Part shown: one piece after another, positions 27,242 through 37,223 of the stretch
How the letters are laid out: each line of letters begins with the position of its first letter
Numbering within the stretch: position 1 is the first letter of the stretch
NCBI RefSeq assembly: GCF_900172215.1
Contig: NZ_FWFP01000002.1
Location: forward strand, 1-64,000
DNA from: Ruegeria meonggei
GTDB taxonomy: Bacteria > Pseudomonadota > Alphaproteobacteria > Rhodobacterales > Rhodobacteraceae
Reading direction: 5' to 3'
Length of the DNA stretch: 64,000 nt
Position numbers and translations under genes: made by a program
The notes under the pieces: model-generated
Told to the model about the DNA's origin: nothing
What the model saw: only the letters and a program-made list of their open reading frames with translations
Database searches by the model: none

Positions 27242-27648
27242 TGATCCTCATCCCCGTTGTCACCCATGACCTCTTTCGCCAGGTCCAGCGCGCGGGTCAT
27301 GGCCGGGATGCCGGCAAAGACCGACATCTGACCAATCGTTTCCACGATCTCTTGTTTCTTGGCTCCGGCCTCCAGTGCGTGGCGCACGGTCTGACGCACG
27401 GCGCTGTCAGCTTGTGCGCCCTGACAGGTCAGCCCGGCCAGCGTCAGCAACAGTCGGGTTTTGGCGTCCAGCCCCTCTTTGTTGACGGTGTTGCCAAACA
27501 TCATCTCCATGACCTCTTTCGGCATGGTCGGCCAAAGCGACTCGAACCCCTGTGGCGAAAAATTCTCGAGCCCCGGATTCAAAGACTTGGCCATATCCTG
27601 GGCCTGTTTGAGCATCTGTTCGAACGGATTTTTCGGTGTGTCAGTCAT
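27238..27648 (-). CDS. Carboxymuconolactone decarboxylase-family protein within nuo
   Basis: The 136-aa helical protein resembles AhpD/CMD-fold proteins ([25 protein letters not shown] in two halves; [18 protein letters not shown]). Redox-active AhpD-like members carry a CxxC pair; here only one Cys lies in that region, so peroxidase chemistry seems unlikely. The N terminus is an amphipathic extension ([17 protein letters not shown]). It overlaps nuoI and nuoJ by four bases at each end, so co-expression with complex I is certain in layout. Related insertions occur in other roseobacters, from memory; the function is unknown. Confidence 0.85.
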   Translation of the reverse strand: MTDTPKNPFEQMLKQAQDMAKSLNPGLENFSPQGFESLWPTMPKEVMEMMFGNTVNKEGLDAKTRLLLTLAGLTCQGAQADSAVRQTVRHALEAGAKKQEIVETIGQMSVFAGIPAMTRALDLAKEVMGDNGDEDQ

Positions 27649-28139
27649 CGGTACGGTGCATCCATTTCCAGATTTCGCGCGATTTCGGATTCCCAGCGTT
27701 CACCATTCGACAAGAGTTTCTCCTTGTCATAAAATAGCTCTTCACGGGTTTCCGTGGCGAATTCAAAATTCGGGCCTTCGACAATGGCATCCACCGGGCA
27801 GGCCTCTTGGCAGAAGCCGCAATAGATGCACTTGGTCATGTCGATGTCATAGCGTGTGGTGCGGCGGCTGCCGTCCTCGCGTGGTTCGGCATCGATGGTG
27901 ATCGCTTGGGCCGGGCAGATCGCCTCGCAGAGTTTACAGGCGATGCAGCGTTCTTCGCCATTGGGATAGCGGCGCAGAGCGTGCTCACCCCGGAACCGCG
28001 GCGACAGCGGGCCCTTTTCATGCGGGTAGTTGATGGTGGCCTTGGGGGCGAAGAAATACTTCAAACCCAATTTCATGCCGACCCAGAAGTCCTGCAGCAG
28101 AAAATACTTGGCGGCGCGGGTGTAGTCGATTTGGGTCAT
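27645..28139 (-). CDS. nuoI: NADH-quinone oxidoreductase subunit I
   Basis: Complex I peripheral-arm subunit carrying iron-sulphur clusters N6a and N6b. The 164-aa product has two ferredoxin-type [4Fe-4S] motifs: [16 protein letters not shown] and [16 protein letters not shown]. The N-terminal segment [18 protein letters not shown] anchors it on the membrane domain. It lies one base after nuoH and overlaps the downstream gene by four bases. Confidence 0.98.
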   Translation of the reverse strand: MTQIDYTRAAKYFLLQDFWVGMKLGLKYFFAPKATINYPHEKGPLSPRFRGEHALRRYPNGEERCIACKLCEAICPAQAITIDAEPREDGSRRTTRYDIDMTKCIYCGFCQEACPVDAIVEGPNFEFATETREELFYDKEKLLSNGERWESEIARNLEMDAPYR

Positions 28140-28140
28140 C

Positions 28141-29178
28141 TCAGCCTCCTACGCTCCAACGGGCGTAAGCGCCCCAGAACCAGTCGAATTTTGCTGCAAA
28201 GGCCACAAAGACCACCCAGGCCAGCGAGAACGGCAGGAACACTTTCCAGCCCAGCCGCATCAGCTGGTCATAGCGGTAGCGCGGCGTGATCGCCTTGACC
28301 ATCGCAAAGAGGAAGAAGAAGAACGCCATCTTAGCGACCATCCACAGCACGCCGTCGGGCAGGCCCGGGATAGGCGACAGCCAACCGCCGAAGAACAGCA
28401 GCGTGGTCAAGGCGCACATCAGGAAGATCGCGATGTATTCACCCGCCATGAACAGCAGGAACGGCGTGGCCGAGTATTCGACCTGATAGCCTGCGACCAG
28501 TTCTGATTCCGCCTCGGGCAGGTCAAATGGCGGGCGATTGGTTTCCGCCAGCGCCGAGATGAAGAACAGGAACACCATCGGGAAATGCGGCAGCCAGTAC
28601 CAGTTGAACAGGCCCAGATTGCCGTCCTGTGCCTGTACGATGGCGCCAAAATTCATCGAGCCCGTCGACAGGATCACACCGATGATGATCAGACCGATGG
28701 ACACCTCGTAAGATATCATCTGCGCTGCGGACCGCAGCGAGCCCAGGAACGGGTACTTTGAGTTCGACGCCCAACCGCCCATAATCACGCCATAAACTTC
28801 CAGCGAGGATACGGCAAAAACGTACAAGATCGCCACGTTGATATCTGACAGCACCCAGCCGTCGTTGAACGGGATCACCGCCCAGGCGATCATTGCCAGA
28901 ACAAAGGAGGTCAACGGCGCGAGGATAAAGACCGTACGATCGGCCCCAGCGGGTATCACCACTTCTTTGACCACATATTTCAGCGCATCCGCTACCGATT
29001 GCAGCAAGCCATAGACGCCAACAACATTGGGCCCGCGGCGCATCTGAACCGCGGCCCAGATCTTGCGGTCGCCATAGACAAGGAACAACAGCGAGATCAT
29101 CACAAAAGCCACAACTGCCAGCACTTGCGCCAGAATGATGATGGCTATTCCGCCTGGGGTGTTAAAGAAATCAGCCAT
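28141..29178 (-). CDS. nuoH: NADH-quinone oxidoreductase subunit H
   Basis: Complex I subunit of 345 aa with eight transmembrane helices that forms much of the quinone-access channel. The diagnostic segments are [39 protein letters not shown] and [23 protein letters not shown] 29178 lies within the last codons of a possible 67-aa ORF. Confidence 0.98.
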   Translation of the reverse strand: MADFFNTPGGIAIIILAQVLAVVAFVMISLLFLVYGDRKIWAAVQMRRGPNVVGVYGLLQSVADALKYVVKEVVIPAGADRTVFILAPLTSFVLAMIAWAVIPFNDGWVLSDINVAILYVFAVSSLEVYGVIMGGWASNSKYPFLGSLRSAAQMISYEVSIGLIIIGVILSTGSMNFGAIVQAQDGNLGLFNWYWLPHFPMVFLFFISALAETNRPPFDLPEAESELVAGYQVEYSATPFLLFMAGEYIAIFLMCALTTLLFFGGWLSPIPGLPDGVLWMVAKMAFFFFLFAMVKAITPRYRYDQLMRLGWKVFLPFSLAWVVFVAFAAKFDWFWGAYARWSVGG

Positions 29179-29374
29179 TGGTCCTCACACCGTGGGTATT
29201 CCGTTTTCCGCGCGCGATGCAGAGGCCATGTGCCTGCGCAATCTGCGGCTGGGTCGGCGCGTTGGTGTAAACAGCATCTACCGCCGCTACGCCACCCTTT
29301 TTCTTGCGTTCCATACGCAAATCAGACGCGTCACATCGCGCGCTTGTCTGTGATATGAAACGGATTTGGTTCAT
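29171..29374 (-). CDS. Possible 67-aa ORF between nuoG and nuoH
   Basis: An open frame starts at ATG 29374, overlapping the nuoG stop (ATGA), and ends eight bases inside nuoH. It fills the 192-base gap exactly. The product ([20 protein letters not shown] at its start) is basic, has no clear membrane segment or known motif, and reads like non-conserved sequence. The neat overlaps are the main support. It could equally be untranslated leader for nuoH. Confidence 0.35.
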   Translation of the reverse strand: MNQIRFISQTSARCDASDLRMERKKKGGVAAVDAVYTNAPTQPQIAQAHGLCIARGKRNTHGVRTNG

Positions 29375-31392
29375 TCCGCTGCGATCTTTCCGGCGGTTCG
29401 GGCCTGCGACTGCGCAGACAGCTCAGCCATGAGCTGCGAGGCACGGGCAATCGGGTTGGTCAGATAGAAATCCTTGATCGTGTTGCGGAAGGCAGCTTTG
29501 CCAAGCGACCCGGTCTGCAAAGCCTGTACGTCGTTTTCGACCACCTCATCGATGCGCGCCAGATGCGGCACAGCTTTGATCAAAGCGGTACGCAGCTGTG
29601 CCAGTGAGTCGAAGGGCAGTGTTGCGCCCAGTTCTGCCGACAAAGCCCGCAAAATAGCCCAGTTTTCCTTGGCCTCGCCCGGTGCAAAACCAGCACGCAT
29701 GGCCAATTGCGGACGGCCTTCGGTGTTCACGAACAAACCGTTTTCTTCGGTGTAGGCCGCCGCCGGCAGGATCACGTCGGCGCGGTGCGCGCCCCGGTCG
29801 CCATGGCTGCCCTGATAGATGACAAAGCCACCCTCACCGATTTCTACCTCATCCGCGCCGAGGTTATAGATCACATCAGCCGCGCTGACCGCGTCCATCC
29901 CAGCTGGGTTGGTGGCATCCACATCCATTGCACCGACGCGACTGGCGGCGGTGTGCAGAACAATCAGCCCGCTTTCTGTATTGGCAGCAACGGTTTGCGC
30001 GGCGGCCAATACCGCAGCGCCGTCCGCCTCTTGCAGTGCTCCTTGCCCAATGATGACCAGCGAGGGCTTGCCCTTGATCTCATCATCACCACCCATATCG
30101 ACAACCTGTTGCAAAGCCGCCCGGTCATCGCCGACATGGTGGTAATCATATGTCAGTTCGACCTTGGAGCCGACCAGCGCCACCTCGGCCCCTTGCACCC
30201 AAGCTTTGCGGATGCGCGCGTTCAAAACCGGCGCCTCGTCGCGCGGGTTGGTGCCGATCATCAAGATACGCTCGGCTGAATCGATATCCTCGATCCTGGC
30301 AGTCCCGGCATAGGCACCCCGATTGCCCACAGGCAGCTTGGCCCCGTCAGTGCGGCATTCGACAACACCGCCCTGCCCTTCGATCAGATGTTTCAACGCA
30401 TATGCGGCCTCAACCGAAGCCAGGTCACCGACGATCCCCGCAGGTTTCTCAGCCCCTTTCAGCGCCTCAGCCGCCTTGGTCAGAGCTTCAGGCCATGTGG
30501 CCGGGCGCAGCTTGCCATTTTCTCGGACATAAGGCTGATCCAGACGCTGTCGGCGCAAACCATCCCAGACAAACCGGGTCTTGTCGCTGATCCATTCTTC
30601 GTTGATGCCGTCATGGTTGCGCGGCAGAAACCGCATCACTTCACGGCCCTTGGTATCCACGCGGATATTTGCGCCCAAGGCATCCATGACGTCGATGGAT
30701 TCCGTCTTGGTCAGCTCCCATGGACGCGCGGTAAAGGCGTAAGGCTTCGACGTCAGCGCCCCTACCGGGCACAGGTCAATAATGTTGCCCTGCAGGTTCG
30801 AATCCAGCGTCTGATTCAGATACGAGGTGATCTCGGCGTCCTCGCCACGCCCGGTCTGACCCATCTGGGTGATCCCCGCGACCTCGGATGTGAACCGCAC
30901 GCAGCGGGTGCAGCTGATGCAGCGGGTCATCGCGGTGCCGACCAGTGGCCCCAGATCCAGATCGTCCACCGCACGCTTGGCTTCCTTGAACCGCGTGCCC
31001 GACAGACCATAGGCCATGGCCTGATCCTGCAAATCGCATTCGCCGCCCTGATCACAGATCGGGCAGTCCAGCGGATGGTTGATCAGCAGGAACTCCATCA
31101 CGCCTTCGCGGGCCTTCTTGACCATGGGCGAGTTTGTCTTGACCACCGGCGGCTGTCCTTCCGGACCGGGGCGCAAATCGCGAACCTGCATCGCGCAAGA
31201 GGCTGCAGGTTTCGGCGGGCCGCCGACAACTTCGACCAGACACATCCGACAGTTCCCAGCAATCGACAGACGCTCGTGATAGCAAAAGCGCGGCACCTCG
31301 ACCCCGGCCTGTTCGCAGGCCTGGATCAGGGTCATCGCACCGTCGACTTCGATTTCCTGCCCGTCGATGTTTACCTTGCGGAGGTCAGACAT
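29371..31392 (-). CDS. nuoG: NADH-quinone oxidoreductase subunit G
   Basis: Complex I peripheral-arm subunit of 673 aa. It has an N-terminal [2Fe-2S] site ([20 protein letters not shown], then NCRMCLVEV), the His-ligated [4Fe-4S] site [20 protein letters not shown] and the [16 protein letters not shown] cluster, followed by a degenerate molybdopterin-oxidoreductase-like domain. Its length matches alphaproteobacterial and mitochondrial 75-kDa subunits. It is three bases downstream of the DUF5333 gene. Confidence 0.98.
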   Translation of the reverse strand: MSDLRKVNIDGQEIEVDGAMTLIQACEQAGVEVPRFCYHERLSIAGNCRMCLVEVVGGPPKPAASCAMQVRDLRPGPEGQPPVVKTNSPMVKKAREGVMEFLLINHPLDCPICDQGGECDLQDQAMAYGLSGTRFKEAKRAVDDLDLGPLVGTAMTRCISCTRCVRFTSEVAGITQMGQTGRGEDAEITSYLNQTLDSNLQGNIIDLCPVGALTSKPYAFTARPWELTKTESIDVMDALGANIRVDTKGREVMRFLPRNHDGINEEWISDKTRFVWDGLRRQRLDQPYVRENGKLRPATWPEALTKAAEALKGAEKPAGIVGDLASVEAAYALKHLIEGQGGVVECRTDGAKLPVGNRGAYAGTARIEDIDSAERILMIGTNPRDEAPVLNARIRKAWVQGAEVALVGSKVELTYDYHHVGDDRAALQQVVDMGGDDEIKGKPSLVIIGQGALQEADGAAVLAAAQTVAANTESGLIVLHTAASRVGAMDVDATNPAGMDAVSAADVIYNLGADEVEIGEGGFVIYQGSHGDRGAHRADVILPAAAYTEENGLFVNTEGRPQLAMRAGFAPGEAKENWAILRALSAELGATLPFDSLAQLRTALIKAVPHLARIDEVVENDVQALQTGSLGKAAFRNTIKDFYLTNPIARASQLMAELSAQSQARTAGKIAAE

Positions 31393-31395
31393 GGT

Positions 31396-31800
31396 CTAGT
31401 TCGCCCTCAAATACACGCCGATGGCGCTGTTTCTTTCGATTTCCGCACGCCCCAGCGCACAGAAGGAATTTGGGTTGTCATAGGCGACGTTGTTTTGGGC
31501 CAGATAAGCTTCGCCCTTGGCGCGCATCCGGTCCTTTTCGGCGTCTGAACCCACGTAGTCCCGGATTTCCTTATCCGAGTAGCCCAGCTTGTTCGCTTTG
31601 GACCGCAGTCCCCACATCACTCCAATCGCCTTCATCCGGCGCCCACTGATCGACGGGCAATACTCCGAAATCTCGTTTGCGATCGCGATGTAATAGAGCT
31701 CGTTGTCGATCTCTTTGACTTCGCGCAAGGGGGGGTTGGCCTCGGCCATTACCGGCAGTGTCATCAGCGACACCAAGGCAAGCGTTTTCATACCAGACAT
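31396..31800 (-). CDS. DUF5333 secreted protein
   Basis: The 134-aa product starts at ATG 31800, preceded by AAAGGA. A signal peptide (MSGMKTLALVSLMTLPVMAE, cleavage near AEA) leads into PPLREVKEIDNELYYIAIAN and a C-terminal FCALGRAEIERNSAIGVYLR, matching DUF5333 proteins of Rhodobacterales that sit next to nuoG. Two Cys residues in the mature part could form a disulphide. Only three bases separate it from nuoG, so it is co-transcribed. Function unknown. Confidence 0.82.
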   Translation of the reverse strand: MSGMKTLALVSLMTLPVMAEANPPLREVKEIDNELYYIAIANEISEYCPSISGRRMKAIGVMWGLRSKANKLGYSDKEIRDYVGSDAEKDRMRAKGEAYLAQNNVAYDNPNSFCALGRAEIERNSAIGVYLRAN

Positions 31801-31898
31801 AACAATTCCTTTCGTCTTGGAAACTCCAAGACGACCGGTGGTCGGGTTGCTATGCAATAACACCCGCCGCGTCATGACGTGATATGCGGAACTATGCG

Positions 31899-32282
31899 TC
31901 ATGGCCGTTGGCAGGTTCCTGCAAATGTCAGGTTGTCATCGGTGATACGCAGGTTCTGCGGGTCGGTATCCGGACCCACTTTCCATTCAATTCTCGAGGA
32001 CCCGAAACTTGCGATGCAGAATTTGATTCCTTCGTATCGCCCGGCTTCGCGCGCGCCATCCAGCGAAGCTGAGGCACCTTTCACGACAACGGTGAAATCC
32101 GCAGGCGAGGCTTTCTTATCGACTGGCTTTGCCTTGGCCCTGAACGCCTTACCGTCGAACAAAATTCGATCATCAGACGGGGTGACAAGCCCACAGGCCG
32201 AAACCGCGGACAACAGGACAACAGCGCACAAGACTGCAGTGCGACGGGCTTTTGATGGGGCTTGTTTATTGCGCACCAACAT
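31899..32282 (-). CDS. Putative lipoprotein within nuo
   Basis: The 127-aa product starts at ATG 32282, sharing a base with the MAPEG stop (TGATG). The N terminus is basic then hydrophobic, ending in the lipobox-like VSACG. The mature domain (DDRILFDGKAFRAKAK, then ADFTVVVKGASASLDGAR, IKFCIASFGSSRIEW) looks like a small beta-rich domain. I do not recognise the family. It is expressed with nuoF and nuoG, but a link to complex I is unproven. Confidence 0.72.
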   Translation of the reverse strand: MLVRNKQAPSKARRTAVLCAVVLLSAVSACGLVTPSDDRILFDGKAFRAKAKPVDKKASPADFTVVVKGASASLDGAREAGRYEGIKFCIASFGSSRIEWKVGPDTDPQNLRITDDNLTFAGTCQRP

Positions 32283-32698
32283 CAAAACGCCGCCACCAAA
32301 GCCATCAAACCCATCACGAACATGCAGACCCACGCAAGAACATAAAGAATAGACCGCGGCCCCGCGTTAGGTTTTCCGATGCCCCGTAAATGCACAAACA
32401 GCATCAACAGACGCGCCAGCAGCGCGACCGAGGCAAGAAGGTTCACCCAGAACGGGTTGACCCCCATCAGGATCGCCGCGACCGTCACCGCCGCAAAAGC
32501 AGGCAAGGTCTCGGTCCCGTTCAGATAGGCACGGTTCAAGCGATACGCCTGGTCTCCATAGTCCTGATCAGGCGTCGCGCCCGGTGCCAGGCCTTTCCCC
32601 TGTTTGGCCAGGGCCGTGAACGGAGCCATGAAAAGAACGACAAGGGTGAAAATCACCACTGACGCAACTGCATGTCCATAATCTGCGAATACTTCCAT
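32282..32698 (-). CDS. MAPEG family membrane protein
   Basis: The 138-aa product starts at ATG 32698, six bases after nuoF. It has four hydrophobic helices, with RLNRAYLNGTETLPAFAAV and the loop between helices typical of the MAPEG superfamily (membrane-associated proteins in eicosanoid and glutathione metabolism). Bacterial members often have unknown or glutathione-linked roles. It is inserted in the nuo operon between nuoF and the lipoprotein gene. Confidence 0.85.
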   Translation of the reverse strand: MEVFADYGHAVASVVIFTLVVLFMAPFTALAKQGKGLAPGATPDQDYGDQAYRLNRAYLNGTETLPAFAAVTVAAILMGVNPFWVNLLASVALLARLLMLFVHLRGIGKPNAGPRSILYVLAWVCMFVMGLMALVAAF

Positions 32699-32703
32699 TG
32701 GTA

Positions 32704-34005
32704 TCACTCCGCCGCCATCGCACCCATGCGGCCCGTTTTCTGAGCCTTGATACGGTCTTCTATTTCCTCGCGGAAGTTGCGGATCAGCCCCTGGATCGGC
32801 CAAGCCGCGGCATCCCCCAGCGCACAGATCGTGTGGCCTTCGACCTGTTTGGTCACATCAAACAGCATATCGATTTCTTCCAGTTCCGCCTCGCCGCGCA
32901 CAAGACGGTCCATGACCCGCATCATCCAGCCGGTCCCTTCCCGGCACGGCGTACACTGACCACAGCTTTCGTGTTTGTAAAACTTCGACAGGCGCCAGAT
33001 CGCCTTGATGATATCGGTGGATTTGTCCATCACGATCACCGCCGCCGTTCCAAGGCCCGAGCCCAGATCGTTGCGCAGGTGGTCGAAATCCATGATCGCG
33101 TCGCGCATGTTCTCACCGCGCACACAAGGCACGGACGAGCCGCCCGGGATCACCGCCAGCAGGTTGTCCCAACCACCACGAATGCCACCGCAATGGGTCT
33201 CGATCAGCTGTTCGAACGGGATCGACATCGCCTCTTCGACGACGCACGGGTTGTTCACATGGCCCGAAATCGCAAACAGTTTGGTGCCTGCATTATTCTG
33301 ACGGCCAAAGCCTGCAAACCAGTCCGCCCCACGACGCAAGATGGTCGGCACTACGGCAATCGACTCCACGTTGTTCACAGTAGTTGGGCAGCCATAAAGA
33401 CCAGCACCTGCCGGAAACGGTGGCTTCATCCGCGGCATGCCCTTCTTGCCCTCAAGGCTTTCGATCAGAGCGGTTTCTTCACCACAGATATAGGCGCCTG
33501 CCCCGTGATGCAGGAACAAGTCGAAATCCCAGCCGGACCCGGCTGCGTTCTTTCCCAGCAAACCTGCGTCGTAGGCTTCATCAATCGCGGCCTGCAGCGC
33601 CTCACGCTCGCGGATGTATTCGCCACGCAGGTAAATATAGCAGGTATGCGCATTCATCGCGAAAGACGCGATCAGGCACCCTTCGATCAGCGTATGCGGG
33701 TCATGGCGCATGATTTCGCGGTCTTTGCAGGTTCCGGGCTCGGATTCATCCGCGTTCACAACCAGATAGGCAGGACGCCCGTCGCTTTCCTTGGGCATGA
33801 ACGACCATTTCAGACCGGTCGGGAACCCCGCGCCACCGCGACCGCGCAGTCCGGAATCCTTCATCGTCTGGATGATCCAGTCCCGCCCATTGCCGATCAA
33901 GCCAGCAGTGCCGTCCCAATGCCCGCGGGCCTGGGCACCGTTCAGCGTGCGCTCGTGCATCCCGTAGATGTTGGTAAAGATCCGGTCCTGATCCTTCAGC
34001 ATCAT
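32704..34005 (-). CDS. nuoF: NADH-quinone oxidoreductase subunit F
   Basis: Binds FMN and NADH and carries cluster N3. The 433-aa product has [20 protein letters not shown] (NADH/FMN-binding glycine-rich region), [19 protein letters not shown] (FMN site) and [15 protein letters not shown] plus a distal Cys for the [4Fe-4S] cluster. ATG 34005 lies nine bases after the DUF5337 stop. Confidence 0.98.
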   Translation of the reverse strand: MMLKDQDRIFTNIYGMHERTLNGAQARGHWDGTAGLIGNGRDWIIQTMKDSGLRGRGGAGFPTGLKWSFMPKESDGRPAYLVVNADESEPGTCKDREIMRHDPHTLIEGCLIASFAMNAHTCYIYLRGEYIREREALQAAIDEAYDAGLLGKNAAGSGWDFDLFLHHGAGAYICGEETALIESLEGKKGMPRMKPPFPAGAGLYGCPTTVNNVESIAVVPTILRRGADWFAGFGRQNNAGTKLFAISGHVNNPCVVEEAMSIPFEQLIETHCGGIRGGWDNLLAVIPGGSSVPCVRGENMRDAIMDFDHLRNDLGSGLGTAAVIVMDKSTDIIKAIWRLSKFYKHESCGQCTPCREGTGWMMRVMDRLVRGEAELEEIDMLFDVTKQVEGHTICALGDAAAWPIQGLIRNFREEIEDRIKAQKTGRMGAMAAE

Positions 34006-34014
34006 GTGTTACCT

Positions 34015-34236
34015 TCAGCTGTCCTGACGCATGCGCCAGAGTTGAAAAATGTTCACGCCTGCATAGATGAATCCTGCCAGAGCGGCAAAATCAAACAGCA
34101 GCGCATAACGCCCCGGCAATTCCAATGCAGGGCCAATGAACAGGGTCATGGCAAGCCAAATCAGCATGGTCACGGCAATGACCACCCCGATATGTCGGCC
34201 CTTTCGGGCTATGGCCTGTTCCTTGTCCTGGCCCAT
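34015..34236 (-). CDS. DUF5337 membrane protein
   Basis: The 73-aa protein has two transmembrane segments (VVIAVTMLIWLAMTLFIG; LLFDFAALAGFIYAGVN) after a short charged N terminus (QDKEQAIARKGRH), the layout of DUF5337 proteins found in Rhodobacterales nuo clusters. I chose ATG 34236, preceded by AAGGTGAG; an ATG at 34287 would overlap nuoE by 20 bases. A possible accessory or assembly role in complex I is inference from conserved location. Confidence 0.8.
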   Translation of the reverse strand: MGQDKEQAIARKGRHIGVVIAVTMLIWLAMTLFIGPALELPGRYALLFDFAALAGFIYAGVNIFQLWRMRQDS

Positions 34237-34267
34237 CTCACCTTGGTGCCCTGAACGGGCATTCGTA

Positions 34268-35368
34268 TCAGTCTTCGTAAGTGCCATCTTTTTTGACACG
34301 TTTGGCAAACTCGGTTTCTTCACCTGCGGCCAGTTTGGCCGCCTGTTCAATCCAGCCGTCGCGTTCGATACGGCCTTTGAATTTCAACCGCGCGTCTACC
34401 CATGCCACCTGTTCTGATGTCCAGGCCGCGATCTGGTCAAAATGATAGAAACCCAGTTCGTTCAGCGTCTGTTCAAGCTTGGGTCCGACACCCTTTAGCA
34501 TCTTCAGGTCATCCGCCTTGCCGTCCCGCGCCCCGGTCAGCGTCTCGGGCTGAGCCTCTTTGGCTGCTTTCGCCTCTTCCGCCTGCTTCACAGCAGGTTT
34601 GGCCGGCGCAGGTGCTTTGGGCGGCGTCGGAGCCGCCTTGGTCGCCGCCGCCTTACCGTCCTTACCCAGCCAGGGCGTCAGGATCGGAACTTCGGTCCCC
34701 TCAATGCGCTTGACTGTGTCGCCCAGATCCGCCGCCAGCGCGACACTGGCATTGTACTGCGGTTTATCAGCCTCGTATTCCGTCAGGCTGCTGAGACCCT
34801 TCAGCGGCTCAGCGGCATAGCGACCATTCTGCGGGCCTGGTGTCGGAACTTTGCCCGCAACCAGATCGTCAATGATCCTGCCGAAATTCTCAGCCGTCAG
34901 ATCCTCATAGTAATCCTTGCCGATCTGGACCATGGGCGCGTTGGTGCAAGAGCCCAGGCATTCGACCTCTTCCCAGCTCAGCTTACCATCGGCGGATAGA
35001 GCGTGCGGCTTTGCTGCGATCTTGTCCTTGCAGACCGCGATCAGATCTTCGGCCCCGCAAATCATGCAGGACGTCGTGCCGCAGACCTGAATATGTGCCA
35101 CCGAGCCAACCGGTTGCAGTTGGAACATGAAGTAGAACGAAGCCACCTCAAGCACGCGGATATAGGCCATACCCAGCATGTCCGCGACGGATTCAATCGC
35201 TGGACGGCTCAACCAGCCCTCCTGCTCTTGCGCGCGCCATAGCAGCGGTATGACCGCGCTGGCCTGACGCCCCTCGGGGAATTTGGTGACCTGCGCTTCG
35301 GCCCATTGCTGGTTGGCAGCGGTGAAGGCAAAGCTCTCGGGTTGTTCGGGGTGCAAACGGCGGAGCAT
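34268..35368 (-). CDS. nuoE: NADH-quinone oxidoreductase subunit E with C-terminal HhH-like domain
   Basis: The 366-aa product is about twice the usual NuoE length. Residues 20-185 form the thioredoxin-like domain with the [2Fe-2S] ligand pairs CGTTSC and CLGSC. An Ala/Pro/Lys linker (about 240-285) leads to a C-terminal helix-hairpin-helix-like domain ([20 protein letters not shown], then [18 protein letters not shown]) resembling the domain appended to ribosomal protein L21 in this order. The extension is typical of Rhodobacterales; its role is unknown. Confidence 0.95.
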   Translation of the reverse strand: MLRRLHPEQPESFAFTAANQQWAEAQVTKFPEGRQASAVIPLLWRAQEQEGWLSRPAIESVADMLGMAYIRVLEVASFYFMFQLQPVGSVAHIQVCGTTSCMICGAEDLIAVCKDKIAAKPHALSADGKLSWEEVECLGSCTNAPMVQIGKDYYEDLTAENFGRIIDDLVAGKVPTPGPQNGRYAAEPLKGLSSLTEYEADKPQYNASVALAADLGDTVKRIEGTEVPILTPWLGKDGKAAATKAAPTPPKAPAPAKPAVKQAEEAKAAKEAQPETLTGARDGKADDLKMLKGVGPKLEQTLNELGFYHFDQIAAWTSEQVAWVDARLKFKGRIERDGWIEQAAKLAAGEETEFAKRVKKDGTYED

Positions 35369-35397
35369 TTAGTATCCTTCTCGAGTGCGCAGCCGGC

Positions 35398-35637
35398 TCA
35401 AAGAAAAATGTCGAGAACCAGCATTGTTGCTAAAAGAACCAGTAAAATCCCTATGAGAAGACCGAGAAGAATTCCGACAAATAGGGGTATTCCGAATAGG
35501 ATTCGTTTCCACATCGGGAACTCTTTGGTCATCCGATCGGCGATTGTATACGCCCCGAACTCCACCAGAAAGTAAGGCAAAAGCAATATTGCCAGAGCGG
35601 CCCAAACAGGCAACGCGTCGAGTATCGATTCCAGCAC
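35398..35637 (-). CDS. Orphan 79-aa membrane protein between nuoD and nuoE
   Basis: The 79-aa product has two hydrophobic segments (VWAALAILLLPYFLVEFG; GIPLFVGILLGLLIGILLVL) joined by a charged loop (DRMTKEFPMWKR). The start is GTG 35637, with AAGGGA upstream at seven bases. The gene is A+T-richer than nuoD and nuoE, and I recognise no family. It fills most of the gap between nuoD (stop 35691) and nuoE (start 35368) and must be co-transcribed. Function unknown. Confidence 0.65.
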   Translation of the reverse strand: MLESILDALPVWAALAILLLPYFLVEFGAYTIADRMTKEFPMWKRILFGIPLFVGILLGLLIGILLVLLATMLVLDIFL

Positions 35638-35690
35638 TCATCATTCCCTTGCCAATCTTCCCGTCGTGACACTCTGTTGGTTCGGAGTAC

Positions 35691-36914
35691 TCACCTGTCA
35701 ATCTCCCCAAACACCACATCCATGGTACCGATGATGGCGGCGACATCGGCCAGTTGGTGACCTCCGGCAATGTGGTCCATAGCTTGCAGGTGCAGGAAGC
35801 CCGGCGCGCGCAGTTTGGCGCGGTAGGGTTTGTTGGTGCCGTCGGCGACCAGATAGACGCCGAACTCGCCCTTGGGGGCTTCGACGGCGGCATAGACCTC
35901 ACCCGCGGGAACGTGGAAGCCTTCGGTATACAGTTTGAAGTGATGGATCAGGCTCTCCATTGAGGTCTTCATATCCGCGCGTGACGGCGGTGTGATTTTG
36001 CCTCGGGCCAGAACATCGCCGGGACAATCACGGATTTTGGCAATGGCCTGGCGGATGATCAGCAGCGACTGGCGCATTTCTTCCATCCGCACCAGATAGC
36101 GGTCATAGCAGTCGCCGTTCTTGCCGACGGGAATCTGGAATTCGAACTCATCGTAGCATTCATAAGGCTGCGCACGGCGCAGATCCCAGGCCAGACCAGA
36201 CCCGCGCACCATCACACCCGAGAAGCCGTATTTCAGGATGTCATCCTCGGTCACCACACCGATATCGGCGTTGCGCTGCTTGAAAATGCGGTTTTCAGTC
36301 AGCAAGCCGTCGATATCGTCCATGACGGCCGGAAACGTGTGGCTCCAGGCTTCGATATCGTCCAACAGCTCTGGCGGCAGGTCCTGATGCACGCCGCCGG
36401 GGCGGAAATAGGCCGCGTGCAAGCGGGCACCGCAGGCGCGTTCATAGAACACCATCAGCTTCTCACGCTCTTCAAAACCCCACAAAGGCGGGGTCAACGC
36501 GCCGACATCCATCGCCTGCGTGGTCACGTTCAGAAGGTGGTTCAGAATGCGCCCGATCTCGGAATACAGCACCCGGATCAACGAGCCGCGGCGCGGCACC
36601 TCAACCCCGGTCAGCTTTTCGATGGCCAGACACCAGGCATGTTCCTGATTCATCGGCGCCACATAGTCGAGGCGGTCAAAATACGGCAGGTTCTGCAGAT
36701 AGGTGCGGCTTTCCATCAGCTTTTCGGTGCCACGATGCAGCAGGCCGATATGCGGATCACAGCGTTCGACAATTTCGCCGTCCAACTCAAGCACCAAACG
36801 CAAAACACCATGAGCCGCAGGGTGCTGCGGGCCGAAGTTGATGTTGAAATTGCGGATCTTCTGTTCTCCGCTCAGCGCGTCCGTGCTGCCGTCATCGTAT
36901 CTTGAGCCGTCCAT
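35691..36914 (-). CDS. nuoD: NADH-quinone oxidoreductase subunit D
   Basis: 49-kDa subunit homologue that helps form the quinone site. The 407-aa product has [42 protein letters not shown] and the C-terminal FGEIDR. ATG 36914 shares a base with the stop of the 44-aa miniprotein (TGATG); an in-frame TTG directly upstream is a weaker option. Confidence 0.98.
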   Translation of the reverse strand: MDGSRYDDGSTDALSGEQKIRNFNINFGPQHPAAHGVLRLVLELDGEIVERCDPHIGLLHRGTEKLMESRTYLQNLPYFDRLDYVAPMNQEHAWCLAIEKLTGVEVPRRGSLIRVLYSEIGRILNHLLNVTTQAMDVGALTPPLWGFEEREKLMVFYERACGARLHAAYFRPGGVHQDLPPELLDDIEAWSHTFPAVMDDIDGLLTENRIFKQRNADIGVVTEDDILKYGFSGVMVRGSGLAWDLRRAQPYECYDEFEFQIPVGKNGDCYDRYLVRMEEMRQSLLIIRQAIAKIRDCPGDVLARGKITPPSRADMKTSMESLIHHFKLYTEGFHVPAGEVYAAVEAPKGEFGVYLVADGTNKPYRAKLRAPGFLHLQAMDHIAGGHQLADVAAIIGTMDVVFGEIDR

Positions 36915-37048
36915 CAACGCCCCCGCTTATTCTTTTTTGCATCAGCCCGAACCCGGACCTTTTCCGCCTCAAGCGCTTTGGCCGCAGCCCCTGCCAGCAG
37001 GACCCCCAGCGCACCCAAAGTGATCAGTTCCCCCAGCAGCATCAGCAT
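36914..37048 (-). CDS. 44-aa single-pass membrane miniprotein between nuoC and nuoD
   Basis: A short frame from ATG 37048 to TGA at 36914-36916 encodes one hydrophobic segment ([20 protein letters not shown]) followed by a strongly basic tail ([14 protein letters not shown]). Its ATG comes one base after the stop of the 57-aa gene, and its TGA overlaps the nuoD ATG. The positive-inside rule predicts the tail in the cytoplasm. I know no family; the tight packing and membrane-like composition argue that it is translated. Confidence 0.6.
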   Translation of the reverse strand: MLMLLGELITLGALGVLLAGAAAKALEAEKVRVRADAKKNKRGR

Positions 37049-37049
37049 C

Positions 37050-37223
37050 TTAGCGGCGCTCCAACTCTTGCAGTTTCAGTCCGACCCACCACAGCAGCGC
37101 GATCGTACCAAACGGGACCAGGCAAAGAAGGCACCAGTATTTGTTGATCCCGAAGAACGGCAAAATCTTTACCATCGGGATGATGGTCAGCGCAGACAGG
37201 ATCAGCCACCAGATACCACCCAT
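37050..37223 (-). CDS. 57-aa two-helix membrane miniprotein between nuoC and nuoD
   Basis: The frame from ATG 37223 to TAA at 37050-37052 encodes [20 protein letters not shown], a short loop with NKYWCLLC, a second hydrophobic segment (VPFGTIALLWWVGL) and a charged end QELERR. The ATG shares a base with the nuoC stop (TGATG). The Trp-rich hydrophobic helices and lack of any gap make it a credible gene of unknown family, co-translated with complex I. Confidence 0.65.
   Translation of the reverse strand: MGGIWWLILSALTIIPMVKILPFFGINKYWCLLCLVPFGTIALLWWVGLKLQELERR

Noticed and set aside
30388..31548. Plus-strand open frame (386 codons) opposite nuoG
   Set aside because: Antisense shadow spanning nuoG and DUF5333 with no domain.
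32698..34254. Plus-strand open frame (518 codons) opposite nuoF
   Set aside because: Shadow of nuoF; no family resemblance and typical antisense composition.
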